Source: Cereibacter johrii (GTDB taxonomy: Bacteria > Pseudomonadota > Alphaproteobacteria > Rhodobacterales > Rhodobacteraceae). From it: a stretch of DNA of 34,494 nt. A program made the position numbers and the translations under genes. The DNA is taken from contig NZ_MABH01000073.1 in NCBI RefSeq assembly GCF_001720585.1, positions 1-34,494 on the forward strand, given 5' to 3'. The notes under the pieces are model-generated. The model was not told the origin of the DNA. It searched no databases and saw only the letters and a list, made by a program, of their open reading frames with translations. Shown one piece after another: positions 1 to 7,831 of this stretch. How positions within the stretch are numbered: position 1 is the stretch's first letter; each line of letters starts with the position of its first letter.

Positions 1-917
1 CGGCGCTCCGCCGCAGCCTCGGGCCGCGGCTGCCCACCGGGGTGGCGGTCTTCGACACGCTGCTGCCTCTCGTCCAGGGGCAACGGATCGGGTTCTTCGC
101 GGGGTCAGGGGTGGGGAAATCCTCGCTTCTGGCCAAGTTCGCGCGAGGCGTCGTGGCCGATGTGGTGGTGATCGGGCTCGTGGGCGAGCGGGGTCGCGAG
201 CTGCGGGATTTCACCGAGCGGGTGCTCGGCCCTGCGGGCATGGCTCGTGCGGTGGTGGTGACGGCCACCTCCGACCAGTCGCCGCTGGTTCGCCGTCGCT
301 GCGGCTGGGCGGCCATGGCGGTGGCCGAGCATTTCCGCGACCAGGGGCTTCATGTGCTGCTCCTCGTCGATTCGATCACCCGCTTTGCCGAGGCTCATCG
401 CGAGGTCGCGCTCGCGGGCGGCGAGGCGGCGAGCATGAGGGGCTTTCCCCCGTCGACCGCCCATACGATCATGGCTCTGGCCGAACGCGCGGGGCCGGGC
501 GCGGAGGGCACCGGCGACATCACGGCGGTCTTCTCGGTCCTCGTGGCCGGGTCCGACATGGAGGAGCCGGTGGCCGACATCCTGCGCGGCGTGCTCGACG
601 GCCATGTGGTGATGGATCGCAAGATCGCCGAGCGTGGACGCTTTCCGGCGATCGACCTGCTGCGATCCGTGTCGCGGGCGCTGCCTGAGGCCGCAAGCAC
701 GGCCGAAAATGCGCTGATTGCCGAGGCGCGCCGCCTGCTCGGGGCCTGGGACCGCGCCGAGATGATGATCCAGGCGGGGCTCTATGCCAAAGGATCCGAC
801 CCGCAGGTCGACGCGGCGATCCGGGTCTGGCCCGCCCTCGACGCCTTTCTGGCCGAGGATGCGCCGGACGGCATCGACGCAAGTTTCCGCCGCCTGGCCG
901 ACTGTCTGGGATGCTGA
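1..917 (+). CDS. fliI: Flagellum-specific export ATPase FliI, 5' end outside the window
   Basis: This is the C-terminal two thirds of the ATPase that energises and orders export through the flagellar type III apparatus. The reading frame is open from base 3 to the stop at 915-917, so the true start lies upstream. Visible hallmarks are the P-loop GSGVGKSS at about 102-125, the segment GLVGERGRE that is typical of FliI/F1-beta type ATPases, the Walker B stretch LLLVDSITR, and the conserved RGFPPS segment. After the catalytic core comes a helical C-terminal domain that ends in DCLGC. Type III secretion ATPases (SctN) are close relatives, but the flgJ, flgN, fliK and flgD neighbours make the flagellar role secure. 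It converges on the flgN-like gene, with only 3 bases between the stop codons. Confidence 0.95.
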   Translation, partial: ALRRSLGPRLPTGVAVFDTLLPLVQGQRIGFFAGSGVGKSSLLAKFARGVVADVVVIGLVGERGRELRDFTERVLGPAGMARAVVVTATSDQSPLVRRRCGWAAMAVAEHFRDQGLHVLLLVDSITRFAEAHREVALAGGEAASMRGFPPSTAHTIMALAERAGPGAEGTGDITAVFSVLVAGSDMEEPVADILRGVLDGHVVMDRKIAERGRFPAIDLLRSVSRALPEAASTAENALIAEARRLLGAWDRAEMMIQAGLYAKGSDPQVDAAIRVWPALDAFLAEDAPDGIDASFRRLADCLGC

Positions 918-920
918 CGG

Positions 921-1244
921 TCAGAGCCTGTGCCGGGGGGCCGCTTCCGGCCGGGTTTCGGCGCGCCGGCCGTGGCCGTCATAGACCACGACGGTCCCCG
1001 ATGCCGCCTGCCGGATCTCCTCGAGCCGCCGGCGCGCGGCGCGCACTCCGCGGGCGGCCGCGGCGAGACAGGCGAGGTTGCCTTCGGCCTTTCGGCGCAG
1101 CGTGACCAATCGTGCGGGATCGGGGGGCAGCCGCTCCAGCGCCTCCGCCAGCCGCGTCTCGAGGTCGGGCAGAGCGGCAAGATTGCCGGCGGTGACGGTC
1201 CGGCGGACCTCGTCGAGCAGCGAGTCGAGCGGATCAGAGACCAT
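921..1244 (-). CDS. FlgN-like flagellar export chaperone (107 aa)
   Basis: This small, charged, predicted all-helical protein resembles the FlgN-type chaperones of Rhodobacteraceae, which bind hook-associated proteins FlgK and FlgL in the cytoplasm before export. The body is Leu/Ala/Arg-rich with heptad-like spacing. It contains a segment LRRKAEGN and a C-terminal part with VVYDGHGRR, which resembles the YDxxGRR ending I recall in alphaproteobacterial FlgN annotations. The ATG at 1242-1244 lies inside the 3' end of the flgJ-like gene, an 11-base overlap that implies translational coupling. Family assignment rests on size, composition, that short motif and position. FliJ, another small coiled-coil protein often next to fliI, is the main alternative, so I give no gene symbol. 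Confidence 0.6.
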   Translation of the reverse strand: MVSDPLDSLLDEVRRTVTAGNLAALPDLETRLAEALERLPPDPARLVTLRRKAEGNLACLAAAARGVRAARRRLEEIRQAASGTVVVYDGHGRRAETRPEAAPRHRL

Positions 1245-1512
1245 CGTCCATCCCCTTCGTCAGCGACCGGTAGAATTGCTCGGCGAGGCCGATGCCGCCG
1301 GAGCGGACCATCCCGGCCGCCTGCTCGTCACGCAGGAACGAGGCGAACTGCTGTTCGCCGATGCCGCCCCCGAACGGCCCCGACGCCGTCCGAAGGCCGG
1401 TGTGGCCAAGCATTTCGGAGAGGAAGGCGGCCTCGAGCTCCTCGGCTTTCCGGTGCAGGTCCGGCCTGGGGTCGTGGGCCAACGATGGCGTCGGAGTGAT
1501 CGTTATGGACAT
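1234..1512 (-). CDS. FlgJ-like rod-binding protein, N-terminal domain only (92 aa)
   Basis: The protein matches the rod-binding domain of FlgJ (Rod-binding family), which acts in the periplasm during assembly of the flagellar rod. Diagnostic parts are the helix KAEELEAAFLSEML, a Gly-rich turn FGGGIGEQQF, and SGGIGLAEQFYRSL. The muramidase domain found in enterobacterial FlgJ is absent. This is normal in alphaproteobacteria, where a separate enzyme supplies peptidoglycan cleavage. A longer open frame runs upstream, but the ATG at 1510-1512 is chosen because AAGGAG lies six bases ahead of it and the homologous sequence begins there. It is divergent from fliK and overlaps the downstream flgN-like gene by 11 bases, so the two form a two-gene operon. 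Confidence 0.85.
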   Translation of the reverse strand: MSITITPTPSLAHDPRPDLHRKAEELEAAFLSEMLGHTGLRTASGPFGGGIGEQQFASFLRDEQAAGMVRSGGIGLAEQFYRSLTKGMDDGL

Positions 1513-1524
1513 GGACGTCTCCTT

Positions 1525-1543
1525 GGGTCGGTTTTTTTGACCC
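1525..1543. promoter_or_regulatory. Inverted repeat with T-tract in the divergent flgJ/fliK control region
   Basis: GGGTC (1525-1529) and GACCC (1539-1543) flank GGTTTTTTT, an A/T-rich block that stands out in this GC-rich DNA. It lies immediately upstream of the flgJ-like ribosome-binding site and between two divergent flagellar genes. It could be an operator or part of a promoter. The T-run is enclosed by the arms, not placed after them, so a terminator is less likely. Function is inferred from position only. Confidence 0.3.
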
Positions 1544-1614
1544 TGCCGGAGAGGCGTAAATGTTCCGTAATCCCTTTCCGCCAGAAAGGGCAAAAGCCAC
1601 AGAGGGTCCGGGCA

Positions 1615-3870
1615 GTGATCATTGGTGCGATTCCGCAGGCAGTTGCCTCTCCTGAACCGGCGCTCAAGGCGCCTGCCGCTGCCCTTGCAGGCGCGGCCTT
1701 CGCCGCCGAGCTGGACTCCAGTGCGCCGCCCGAGCCCGTGACGGCCGACGCTCCGGCCATCCCGGTCCCGGCCGAAGGTCCGGATCCGGACGCAGATGCA
1801 TCCCCCGACGAGGAACCTGTGCCTTGCATCTGCGATCCGGCGGCCCCGATGTGGCACATCCGCGTTCCGATTTCTCCCAGCACAGAACCGGAGCAGGCCC
1901 CGGTGCCGATGGTGAGCCCTCCCGGCGAGGACGAGGGAGCAGGCACCCTTGCCGCGCCAGACCCTGTGGTCGAAGCAGCTCCCGGCCTTCCGCCCAAGGA
2001 TTGCGCCCCTGCTCCGCCTCCCGATGCAAGGCACCGAGACCCGCCTGCGGAACCTGCCGCGGACGCGCCGCCTGACCGGGGCCGAGAGGCTGGAGCATGT
2101 CCTCCGGCTGGGTTGAACGGACCGGGCGACCCTCGTCCCGAGGCGGAGGGTCCGCCAGACCCGGATCGCTTTTCGCGATTCTCGTCGGCGCAACCCACTC
2201 CTGCGGCACCCTCGAGGGGCAGCACTCTCGCTCCAGGTCGGCTTCCGGAGGTGAAGACTGCCGACGAGGCCTCGCAAACCGCCGAAACGTCGCCTCGCCG
2301 GGACGAGGCAGCAGGGACGAAAGATCCCGCAGCCGCGACTCTCGTGGCAGCCCCATCGTCCGGCAACGGGCCAGACGAGCGGGAGGACTTGCCCAGCAGC
2401 AGCGCCAGCAAGATGATGCTGCCCTCGGTAAGCGAGGGTGTTGCGGAGCTCCGCCGCGCGGAGGCGAGCCCCGCCGCGCCCAGGGTGCCGCTCCCCTCTC
2501 CCAATCCGGCGGCGCCTCTGAGCCTCGCCCCAACCGGGATGGCTCCGGCGCGGCCGCCGGCAGTGCCGCGTGCCTCTTCTCATCCGGAGGCGCCTGTGGG
2601 CCGCGTCCCGATCAGGACGGATCCGGCGTCCGCGCCGGCAGTGCCGCTCGTCTCCCCCCATCCGGCGGCGCTTATGAGTCTTGCTTCAACAGAGATGGCA
2701 TCGGCGCGGGCGCCGGCTCCCGTAGATGGCCCATCCGAGCAGGACGAAGCCTTCCGGGGGCGCCTCGCCTATCTCAGCATGCCGCAGGCCCGATCCGAGC
2801 CCAAGCTGAACCTGCTGCCGCTCCACGGCGCCTCTGCCAGCATGTCGGACAGGGTCCCGAGTCTGCCGGACCCCAGGGGCGCGACCGATGGATTTGATGC
2901 CGAACCTCCGCCGAGGCAGCCGGCGCACGGCCCGGCACCTGCTGCAGGTAGCGATCTGCCGGTGAAGCTCGAGATGTCACTGTCGAGGCATGCCCCGCTT
3001 CAGCCGCAAGAGGCTCAGCCGGCTTATCTGCAGGCGGACAAAACGCCCGCACCGCCCTCGGTGCCGGTCGCATCCGAAGGGGCGCTTCCGGCAGCCCAAC
3101 CAGCGGCCGTAGCGCCCCAAGATGTTGCGATTGCGGCTCCCGCAATCACGGTGCCTGCATCAGCCGAGCGCGCCGGAACCAAGGTGCCTGCATCAGCCGA
3201 ACGCGCGGGAACCAAGGCGCCTGCATCAGCCGAGCGCGCCGGAACCAAGGTGCCCGCATCAGCCGAGCGCGGTGGAACCAGGTCAGCACCGGAGCAGACG
3301 GCATCGGAACGGCTGGCAGGTCCCGGGGATTGCGTCTCGCCGAGGCCAGAGCCGCAGTCTGCCCCGTCTGGCGAAACCCAGAGGCAGTCGCCGGAGAAGG
3401 TCTTGGCGCCTGACCTGGATGCTCCTCACGATCCTCCGCCGTCCGCTCCGGTGCTTTCCGAGCCGCGGATGTCGCCGGATCCGGCGCGCGCACCCGCTCA
3501 TCCGGCGCCCCAAGCCCCCGCCCGAGCGGCGACCGAGACCCAGAACGGCGAGGAGGACGCGGTGGAGGTTGTCCTGCAGCCGGACGAACTCGGCCGGGTA
3601 AAAATGACCGTGGCCCATGACGGTGGTCATGTTCGCGTGCTCGTGCAGGCGGACCGGACCGATACGCTCGACATGATGCGTCGGAACTCGGGAGATCTCG
3701 GCGCCGAGATGCGACAGGCGGGCTTCCTGGGCGCCTCGCTCAGCTTCGGAGGGCGCGAGGGGCAGCCGCCGCCCCGGGCGCGGGCCGCGTTCGAGGCGGA
3801 GCGGACGGATATTCAAACCCCGACGGCCGCGGTCAGCCGGGCGGCGACGGGCCTCGACCTCAGGATCTAG
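1615..3870 (+). CDS. fliK: Flagellar hook-length control protein FliK (751 aa)
   Basis: FliK is a secreted molecular ruler that sets hook length and switches the export gate to filament substrates. The recognisable part is the C-terminal hook domain at about residues 645-725, with VEVVLQPDELGRVKM and VRVLVQADR, the fold shared by FliK proteins. The rest is a very long, low-complexity region rich in Pro, Ala and Glu, as expected for the extended ruler. It contains two repeat families, annotated separately. The start is uncertain. The frame is open well upstream, but no ATG fits, and GTG at 1615-1617 has AGAGGG eight bases ahead and clears the divergent flgJ-like gene. Its stop overlaps the flgD ribosome-binding site (TAGGAG), so fliK and flgD are co-transcribed. 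Confidence 0.85.
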   Translation: MIIGAIPQAVASPEPALKAPAAALAGAAFAAELDSSAPPEPVTADAPAIPVPAEGPDPDADASPDEEPVPCICDPAAPMWHIRVPISPSTEPEQAPVPMVSPPGEDEGAGTLAAPDPVVEAAPGLPPKDCAPAPPPDARHRDPPAEPAADAPPDRGREAGACPPAGLNGPGDPRPEAEGPPDPDRFSRFSSAQPTPAAPSRGSTLAPGRLPEVKTADEASQTAETSPRRDEAAGTKDPAAATLVAAPSSGNGPDEREDLPSSSASKMMLPSVSEGVAELRRAEASPAAPRVPLPSPNPAAPLSLAPTGMAPARPPAVPRASSHPEAPVGRVPIRTDPASAPAVPLVSPHPAALMSLASTEMASARAPAPVDGPSEQDEAFRGRLAYLSMPQARSEPKLNLLPLHGASASMSDRVPSLPDPRGATDGFDAEPPPRQPAHGPAPAAGSDLPVKLEMSLSRHAPLQPQEAQPAYLQADKTPAPPSVPVASEGALPAAQPAAVAPQDVAIAAPAITVPASAERAGTKVPASAERAGTKAPASAERAGTKVPASAERGGTRSAPEQTASERLAGPGDCVSPRPEPQSAPSGETQRQSPEKVLAPDLDAPHDPPPSAPVLSEPRMSPDPARAPAHPAPQAPARAATETQNGEEDAVEVVLQPDELGRVKMTVAHDGGHVRVLVQADRTDTLDMMRRNSGDLGAEMRQAGFLGASLSFGGREGQPPPRARAAFEAERTDIQTPTAAVSRAATGLDLRI
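2485..2718 (+). repeat. Three degenerate 78-base tandem units inside fliK
   Basis: Units at 2485-2562, 2563-2640 and 2641-2718 each encode 26 residues (about 291-368 of FliK). All begin VP and end PA, with a conserved central HP or NP followed by Ala/Glu-Ala. Unit edges coincide with GTGCCGC. The units are diverged, so the duplications are old. They extend the Pro/Ala-rich ruler region. Confidence 0.75.
3151..3282 (+). repeat. Four near-identical 33-base tandem units inside fliK
   Basis: Units at 3151-3183, 3184-3216, 3217-3249 and 3250-3282 each encode an 11-residue block of the form VPASAERAGTK (about residues 513-556). Differences are a few bases per unit, which points to recent expansion. 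The unit length is a multiple of three, so gain or loss of copies keeps the frame. Confidence 0.95.
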
Positions 3871-3879
3871 GAGTTCATC

Positions 3880-4548
3880 ATGAATGTCACGGGAACGGAA
3901 ACGAGCGCCGGCAGCTCGGCCACGCGGAGCAGGAGCGATGCTTCTGCCGACAAGGCGGTCACGTCCGATTACGAGACCTTCCTGCGGATGCTGACCACGC
4001 AGCTCCAGAATCAGGATCCGATGAACCCTATGGAGTCGGACGATTTCGCCATGCAGCTCGCGACCTTTTCGGGGGTGGAGCAGCAGGTGAAGACCAACGA
4101 GATCCTGACCGGGATGGGCGCCTCGATCGGCGTGATGGGCCTGTCCGAGCTGGCAGGCTGGATCGGGCGCGAGGCGGAGGTCGAAGCCCCGGCCTGGTTC
4201 GACGGCGCGCCGCTCACCCTTTCGCCGAAGCCTTCCGAGGATGCGGATCGGGCGGTGCTGGTCGTGCGGAATGGCGCGGGCACGATTGTCGCGCAGGAGG
4301 ACATCCCGATCGGCGGAGGGCAGATGGAGTGGGCGGGCGCGGATGCCTCCGGGCAGCCGCTGCCGAAGGGCGCCTACAGTTTCACGGTCGAGAGCTACAC
4401 GGGCGATCAGGTCACCGACACGTCGAAGGTGGGCGTCTATGCGGAGATCATCGAGGCGCGCGGCGGCAGCAGCGGCACGCTCCTCGTGATGAAGGGAGGG
4501 ATCGAGGTTCCCGCAAGCGCAGTCACTGCGTTGCGGGACGCCTCATAG
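3880..4548 (+). CDS. flgD: Flagellar hook-capping protein FlgD (222 aa)
   Basis: FlgD forms the scaffold cap on which hook subunits polymerise outside the cell. The conserved N-terminal export and assembly segment is clear at residues 29-75: DYETFLRMLTTQLQNQDP is followed by NPMESDDF and FSGVEQQVKTN. The C-terminal half carries the FlgD Ig-like/tudor domains, including the WAGADASGQPLPKG-type turn that precedes a beta hairpin. Length is normal. The ATG at 3880 has AGGAG six bases upstream, overlapping the fliK stop codon. The stop TAG at 4546-4548 interlocks with the opposing ubiB stop, so the flagellar cluster ends here with no intergenic DNA. Confidence 0.95.
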   Translation: MNVTGTETSAGSSATRSRSDASADKAVTSDYETFLRMLTTQLQNQDPMNPMESDDFAMQLATFSGVEQQVKTNEILTGMGASIGVMGLSELAGWIGREAEVEAPAWFDGAPLTLSPKPSEDADRAVLVVRNGAGTIVAQEDIPIGGGQMEWAGADASGQPLPKGAYSFTVESYTGDQVTDTSKVGVYAEIIEARGGSSGTLLVMKGGIEVPASAVTALRDAS

Positions 4549-6072
4549 AAGGCTGCCGATCCAGACGCCCGCAGCCGTCAGGCCTGCTCCCGCCAGCATC
4601 CAGACCATCGGATGGGTCTCGCGCCGGGGCGGCTCCTCAATCTCGGGATGGCCCTGCCGGATCAGCCGCGCCTCGACGAGCCGCGGCAGGCGCGGCCCGA
4701 ACCGCCCGAGGATCCGCGCCGTCCGCAGGAGATCGCGGGCGACGGCCTTCGGCCCCACATTGTCGCGGATATAATCCTCGACGATCGGGCGGGCGACCTG
4801 CCAGATGTTGATATGGGGGTCGAGCGAGCGCGCAACCCCCTCGACCACGACCATCGTCCGCTGGAGCAGGATCAGTTCGGTCCGCGTCTCCATGCCGAAC
4901 CGCTCGGTCACCTCGAAGAGGTAGGCGAGCAGCCTCGCCATCGAGATCCGCGAGGCATCCATGCCGAAGATGGGTTCGCCCACCGCACGAAGGGCGCGCG
5001 CGAATTCGTCGATGTCGCGGTCGGCCGGAACGTAGCCCGCCTCGAAATGGACTTCGGCCACGCGGCGGTAATCGCGCTGGATGAAGCCGAAGATGATCTC
5101 GGCATAGACGCGGCGGGTATATTCGTCGAGCCGCCCCATGATCCCGAAATCATAGGCGATGATGTCGCCGTTCGCGGCCACCTTCAGGTTGCCCTGATGC
5201 ATGTCGGCGTGAAAGAAGCCGTCGCGCAGCGCATGGCGGAGGAAGAGCGAGAGCACGCGCGTGCCGAGTTCTGTCCGGTCGTGGCCGGCGGCGTCCAGCG
5301 CGGGATTGTCCGCGAGCGACAGGCCCTCTGCCCATCCGATGGTCATGACCTGCCGCGCCGAGAGGTTCCAGACCGGCTTGGGCACCTGGAAGCCCGCGTC
5401 CGCCTCGGTATTGACGGCGAATTCGCCGGCCGAGGCCGACTCGAGCCGCAGATCGAGTTCGCCGTTCACCACGCCCTCGAAATGACGGATGACCTCGGTC
5501 GGGCGCAGGCGGCGCGAGGAGGGCGAGAGAAGCTCGATGATCTGCGCGGCGAGATAGAAGGCGTCGATGTCGGTGCGGAAGGCGCGCTCGATCCCCGGGC
5601 GCAGGACCTTGACCGCCACCTCGACCCCGGTGTCGGCCAGCCGCGCGCGGTGGACCTGCGCGATCGAGGCCGCGGCGACCGGCTCGGAGAATTCCGAGAA
5701 GACGCGGTCGACGGGCAGATGCAGCTCCTCCTCGATCAGGGCCTTGGCCACGGGCGTGGGGAAGGGCGGCAGCTTGTCCTGCAGATACTGGAGCTGCAGC
5801 GCCATCTCGGGGCCGACCACGTCGGGCCGGGTCGAGAGGATCTGTCCGAACTTGATGTAGGCAGGCCCGAGCGCGGTCAGCGCCCGCGTCGCCGGCGGCA
5901 GCGCCGGATCGCCGGGCAGCCCCAGCCACTTGAACGGCCAGCCGAGCACCCGCGCCACGACGCGCAGATTGGCCGGCGCATCCATCGCCTCGAGCACGGC
6001 GCCGATGGCGCCTGTGCGCTCCATGGTGGCGGCGGTGCGGACCAGCCGCCAGATGTTGTGGGGACCCCTCAA
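4543..6072 (-). CDS. ubiB: Ubiquinone biosynthesis atypical kinase UbiB (509 aa, TTG start)
   Basis: UbiB is an ABC1/ADCK-family atypical kinase with ATPase activity that supports coenzyme Q synthesis at the inner membrane. Family signatures are KFGQ (residues 74-77), the Ala-rich loop AAAS (133-136) that replaces the usual glycine-rich loop, the invariant lysine in VAVKVLRPG (K155), the catalytic region HADMHQGN, and the metal-binding DFG in AYDFGIMG. A hydrophobic C-terminal helix (AGAGLTAAGVW) fits membrane anchoring. The only start that gives the usual N-terminus, which begins RGPHNIWRL, is TTG at 6070-6072, one base after the ubiE stop. Low-efficiency initiation or coupling to ubiE is therefore likely. 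The 3' end overlaps flgD by six bases. Confidence 0.95.
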   Translation of the reverse strand: MRGPHNIWRLVRTAATMERTGAIGAVLEAMDAPANLRVVARVLGWPFKWLGLPGDPALPPATRALTALGPAYIKFGQILSTRPDVVGPEMALQLQYLQDKLPPFPTPVAKALIEEELHLPVDRVFSEFSEPVAAASIAQVHRARLADTGVEVAVKVLRPGIERAFRTDIDAFYLAAQIIELLSPSSRRLRPTEVIRHFEGVVNGELDLRLESASAGEFAVNTEADAGFQVPKPVWNLSARQVMTIGWAEGLSLADNPALDAAGHDRTELGTRVLSLFLRHALRDGFFHADMHQGNLKVAANGDIIAYDFGIMGRLDEYTRRVYAEIIFGFIQRDYRRVAEVHFEAGYVPADRDIDEFARALRAVGEPIFGMDASRISMARLLAYLFEVTERFGMETRTELILLQRTMVVVEGVARSLDPHINIWQVARPIVEDYIRDNVGPKAVARDLLRTARILGRFGPRLPRLVEARLIRQGHPEIEEPPRRETHPMVWMLAGAGLTAAGVWIGSLL

Positions 6073-6073
6073 A

Positions 6074-6826
6074 TCAGATCTTCCAGCCGGAATGCAGCGC
6101 GGCGATGCCCATCGAGAGATTGCGGTATTTCACCAGCCCGAAACCGGCCTTGCGGATCATGTCCGCGAATGTCTCCTGGTCGGGGAACTTGCGGATGGAT
6201 TCCACCAGATATTGATAGCTGTCGCGGTCGTTCGCCACGATCTGGCCCATCACCGGGATCACGTTGAAGGAATAGCGGTCATAGGCCCACTGCATCATCG
6301 GGTTGGGCAGCTGGCTGAACTCCAGCACCATGAGCCGGCCGCCCGGCTTCAGCACCCGGTAGGCCTCGTTCAGCGCATCCTGCACGCGGGTCACGTTCCG
6401 GATGCCGAAGCTGATCGTATAGACGTCGAACGTGTTCGAGGCGAAGGGCAGGGCCATCGCATCGCCCACCACCCAGTCGAGCCGGTCGGCCATCTGGGCC
6501 GCGTCGGCGCGTTGCCGTCCCTCGACCAGCATCGACTCGGTCATGTCGCAGACGGTCGCCTCGGCGCCCGGAGCGCGCTTGAGGAAGCGGAACGAGATGT
6601 CGCCCGTGCCGCCCGCCACGTCGAGGAGCTTCTGGCCCGGCCGCGGTGCGAGCCAATCCATCATCGCGTCCTTCCAGAGCCGGTGGACGCCGCCCGACAT
6701 CAGGTCGTTCATGATGTCGTATCTCGAGGCCACGCGGGTGAAGACCCCATGAACCATCCCCGCCTTCTCGCCTTCCGGAACCGTCCGGAAGCCGAAATGT
6801 GTCGTGTTGGAAGTTTCGTCGCTCAT
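6074..6826 (-). CDS. ubiE: Ubiquinone/menaquinone C-methyltransferase UbiE (250 aa)
   Basis: UbiE is a SAM-dependent enzyme that methylates carbon 2 of the demethoxy-quinol ring in ubiquinone synthesis. Seen in the sequence are the N-terminal signature [17 protein letters not shown], the SAM-binding motif [13 protein letters not shown] (about residues 67-78), GDAMALPF, and the second UbiE signature [16 protein letters not shown]. The end [13 protein letters not shown] is characteristic of the family. It leads a tight ubiE-ubiB operon with a one-base gap. It is divergent from mutM across 93 bases that hold a plausible promoter. Neither family nor extent is in doubt. Confidence 0.97.
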   Translation of the reverse strand: MSDETSNTTHFGFRTVPEGEKAGMVHGVFTRVASRYDIMNDLMSGGVHRLWKDAMMDWLAPRPGQKLLDVAGGTGDISFRFLKRAPGAEATVCDMTESMLVEGRQRADAAQMADRLDWVVGDAMALPFASNTFDVYTISFGIRNVTRVQDALNEAYRVLKPGGRLMVLEFSQLPNPMMQWAYDRYSFNVIPVMGQIVANDRDSYQYLVESIRKFPDQETFADMIRKAGFGLVKYRNLSMGIAALHSGWKI

Positions 6827-6855
6827 GGGCTCTTGCCGTCCTCTGCTGCGCCCTC

Positions 6856-6883
6856 TTTATAGGGCCGGGCGCGGGGGCTGCAA
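6856..6883 (-). promoter_or_regulatory. Candidate sigma-70-type promoter for ubiE-ubiB
   Basis: Read on the minus strand, TATAAA (6861-6856) is a near-consensus -10 element, preceded after 16 bases by TTGCAG (6883-6878) as a weak -35. Transcription would begin about 22 bases before the ubiE ATG. A weaker plus-strand match facing mutM (TTGCCG at 6833-6838, TTATAG at 6857-6862) overlaps it. Confidence 0.45.
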
Positions 6884-6919
6884 TGGACCCCCTTGCTGCC
6901 ATCTGTCGCGGAGTGGCCG

Positions 6920-7771
6920 ATGCCCGAGCTTCCAGAAGTCGAAACCGTGCGCCGGGGGCTCGAGCCCGCGATGGCGGGCAGGCTGATTGCCGAGGCGCGC
7001 GTGAACCGGGCGGATCTGCGCTGGCCCTTTCCCCCGCGTATGGCCGAGCGCCTGACGGGGCAGCGGGTTCTGGGGCTGCGGCGGCGGTCGAAATACATTC
7101 TCGCGGACCTCTCGGGAGGGCAGTCGCTGCTCATCCATCTCGGCATGTCGGGGCGGATGCTGGTCTCGGGCGCGCAGGTGGGAGAGTTCTTCCACGACCA
7201 TCCCGCGCCCTCGCGTCACGATCATGTGGTGCTCGAGATGGAGGGCGGTGCACGCATCACCTTCAACGATGCGCGCCGCTTCGGCGCGATGGATCTGGTG
7301 GCGACCGAGGCGGCCGAGGCCCATCCGCTGCTGGCCGTGCTGGGTCCCGAGCCGCTCGGCAACGCCTTCGACGGCGCCTATCTCGCGGCGCGTCTCGAGG
7401 GGCGGCGGACGCCGATCAAGGCGGCCCTTCTCGACCAGCGGATCGTGGCCGGTCTGGGCAACATCTATGTCTGCGAGGTGCTGTTCCGCGCAGGGCTGGC
7501 GCCCGGCCGCCTTGCGGGCAGCCTGAGCCGCGCCGAGGCCGAGGGCCTCGTGCCGCTGATCCGCGAGGTGCTCTCCGAGGCGATCGAGGCGGGCGGGTCC
7601 TCGCTGCGCGACTACCGGCAGGCCGATGGCGAGCTCGGCTACTTCCAGCACACGTTCAGGGTTTACGGACGCGAGGGTTTACCCTGCGTTACCCCCGGCT
7701 GCTCCGGCACCGTGGGGCGGATCGTGCAGTCGGGGCGCTCGTCCTTCCACTGCCCGCTCTGCCAGAGATGA
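6920..7771 (+). CDS. mutM: Formamidopyrimidine-DNA glycosylase MutM/Fpg (283 aa)
   Basis: This bifunctional base-excision repair enzyme removes 8-oxoguanine and formamidopyrimidines and nicks at the abasic site. The N-terminus MPELPEVET gives the catalytic proline (residue 2 before Met removal) and the general-acid glutamate beside it. K58 in RRRSKYIL matches the conserved K57 of the mature enzyme. The C-terminus is an intact zinc finger with two cysteine pairs (CVTPGC and CPLC). An in-frame upstream start at 6893 would add nine residues and bury the catalytic proline, so the ATG at 6920, with GGAG ahead, is correct. Confidence 0.97.
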   Translation: MPELPEVETVRRGLEPAMAGRLIAEARVNRADLRWPFPPRMAERLTGQRVLGLRRRSKYILADLSGGQSLLIHLGMSGRMLVSGAQVGEFFHDHPAPSRHDHVVLEMEGGARITFNDARRFGAMDLVATEAAEAHPLLAVLGPEPLGNAFDGAYLAARLEGRRTPIKAALLDQRIVAGLGNIYVCEVLFRAGLAPGRLAGSLSRAEAEGLVPLIREVLSEAIEAGGSSLRDYRQADGELGYFQHTFRVYGREGLPCVTPGCSGTVGRIVQSGRSSFHCPLCQR

Positions 7772-7831
7772 CTTGATCCCTGCTGCCGGACTGCTAGACC
7801 TTCGCGGAATTGCCATGACGAGGGAACCCGA

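Noticed and set aside
1234-2661. A 475-codon minus-strand frame that would fuse flgJ-like protein to a long N-terminal part
   Set aside because: A strong ribosome-binding site and the normal FlgJ N-terminus occur at 1512. The extra part is antisense to the low-complexity region of fliK.
3151-3282. CRISPR-like regular repeats
   Set aside because: The units are directly adjacent without spacers, in frame with fliK, and no cas genes are present.
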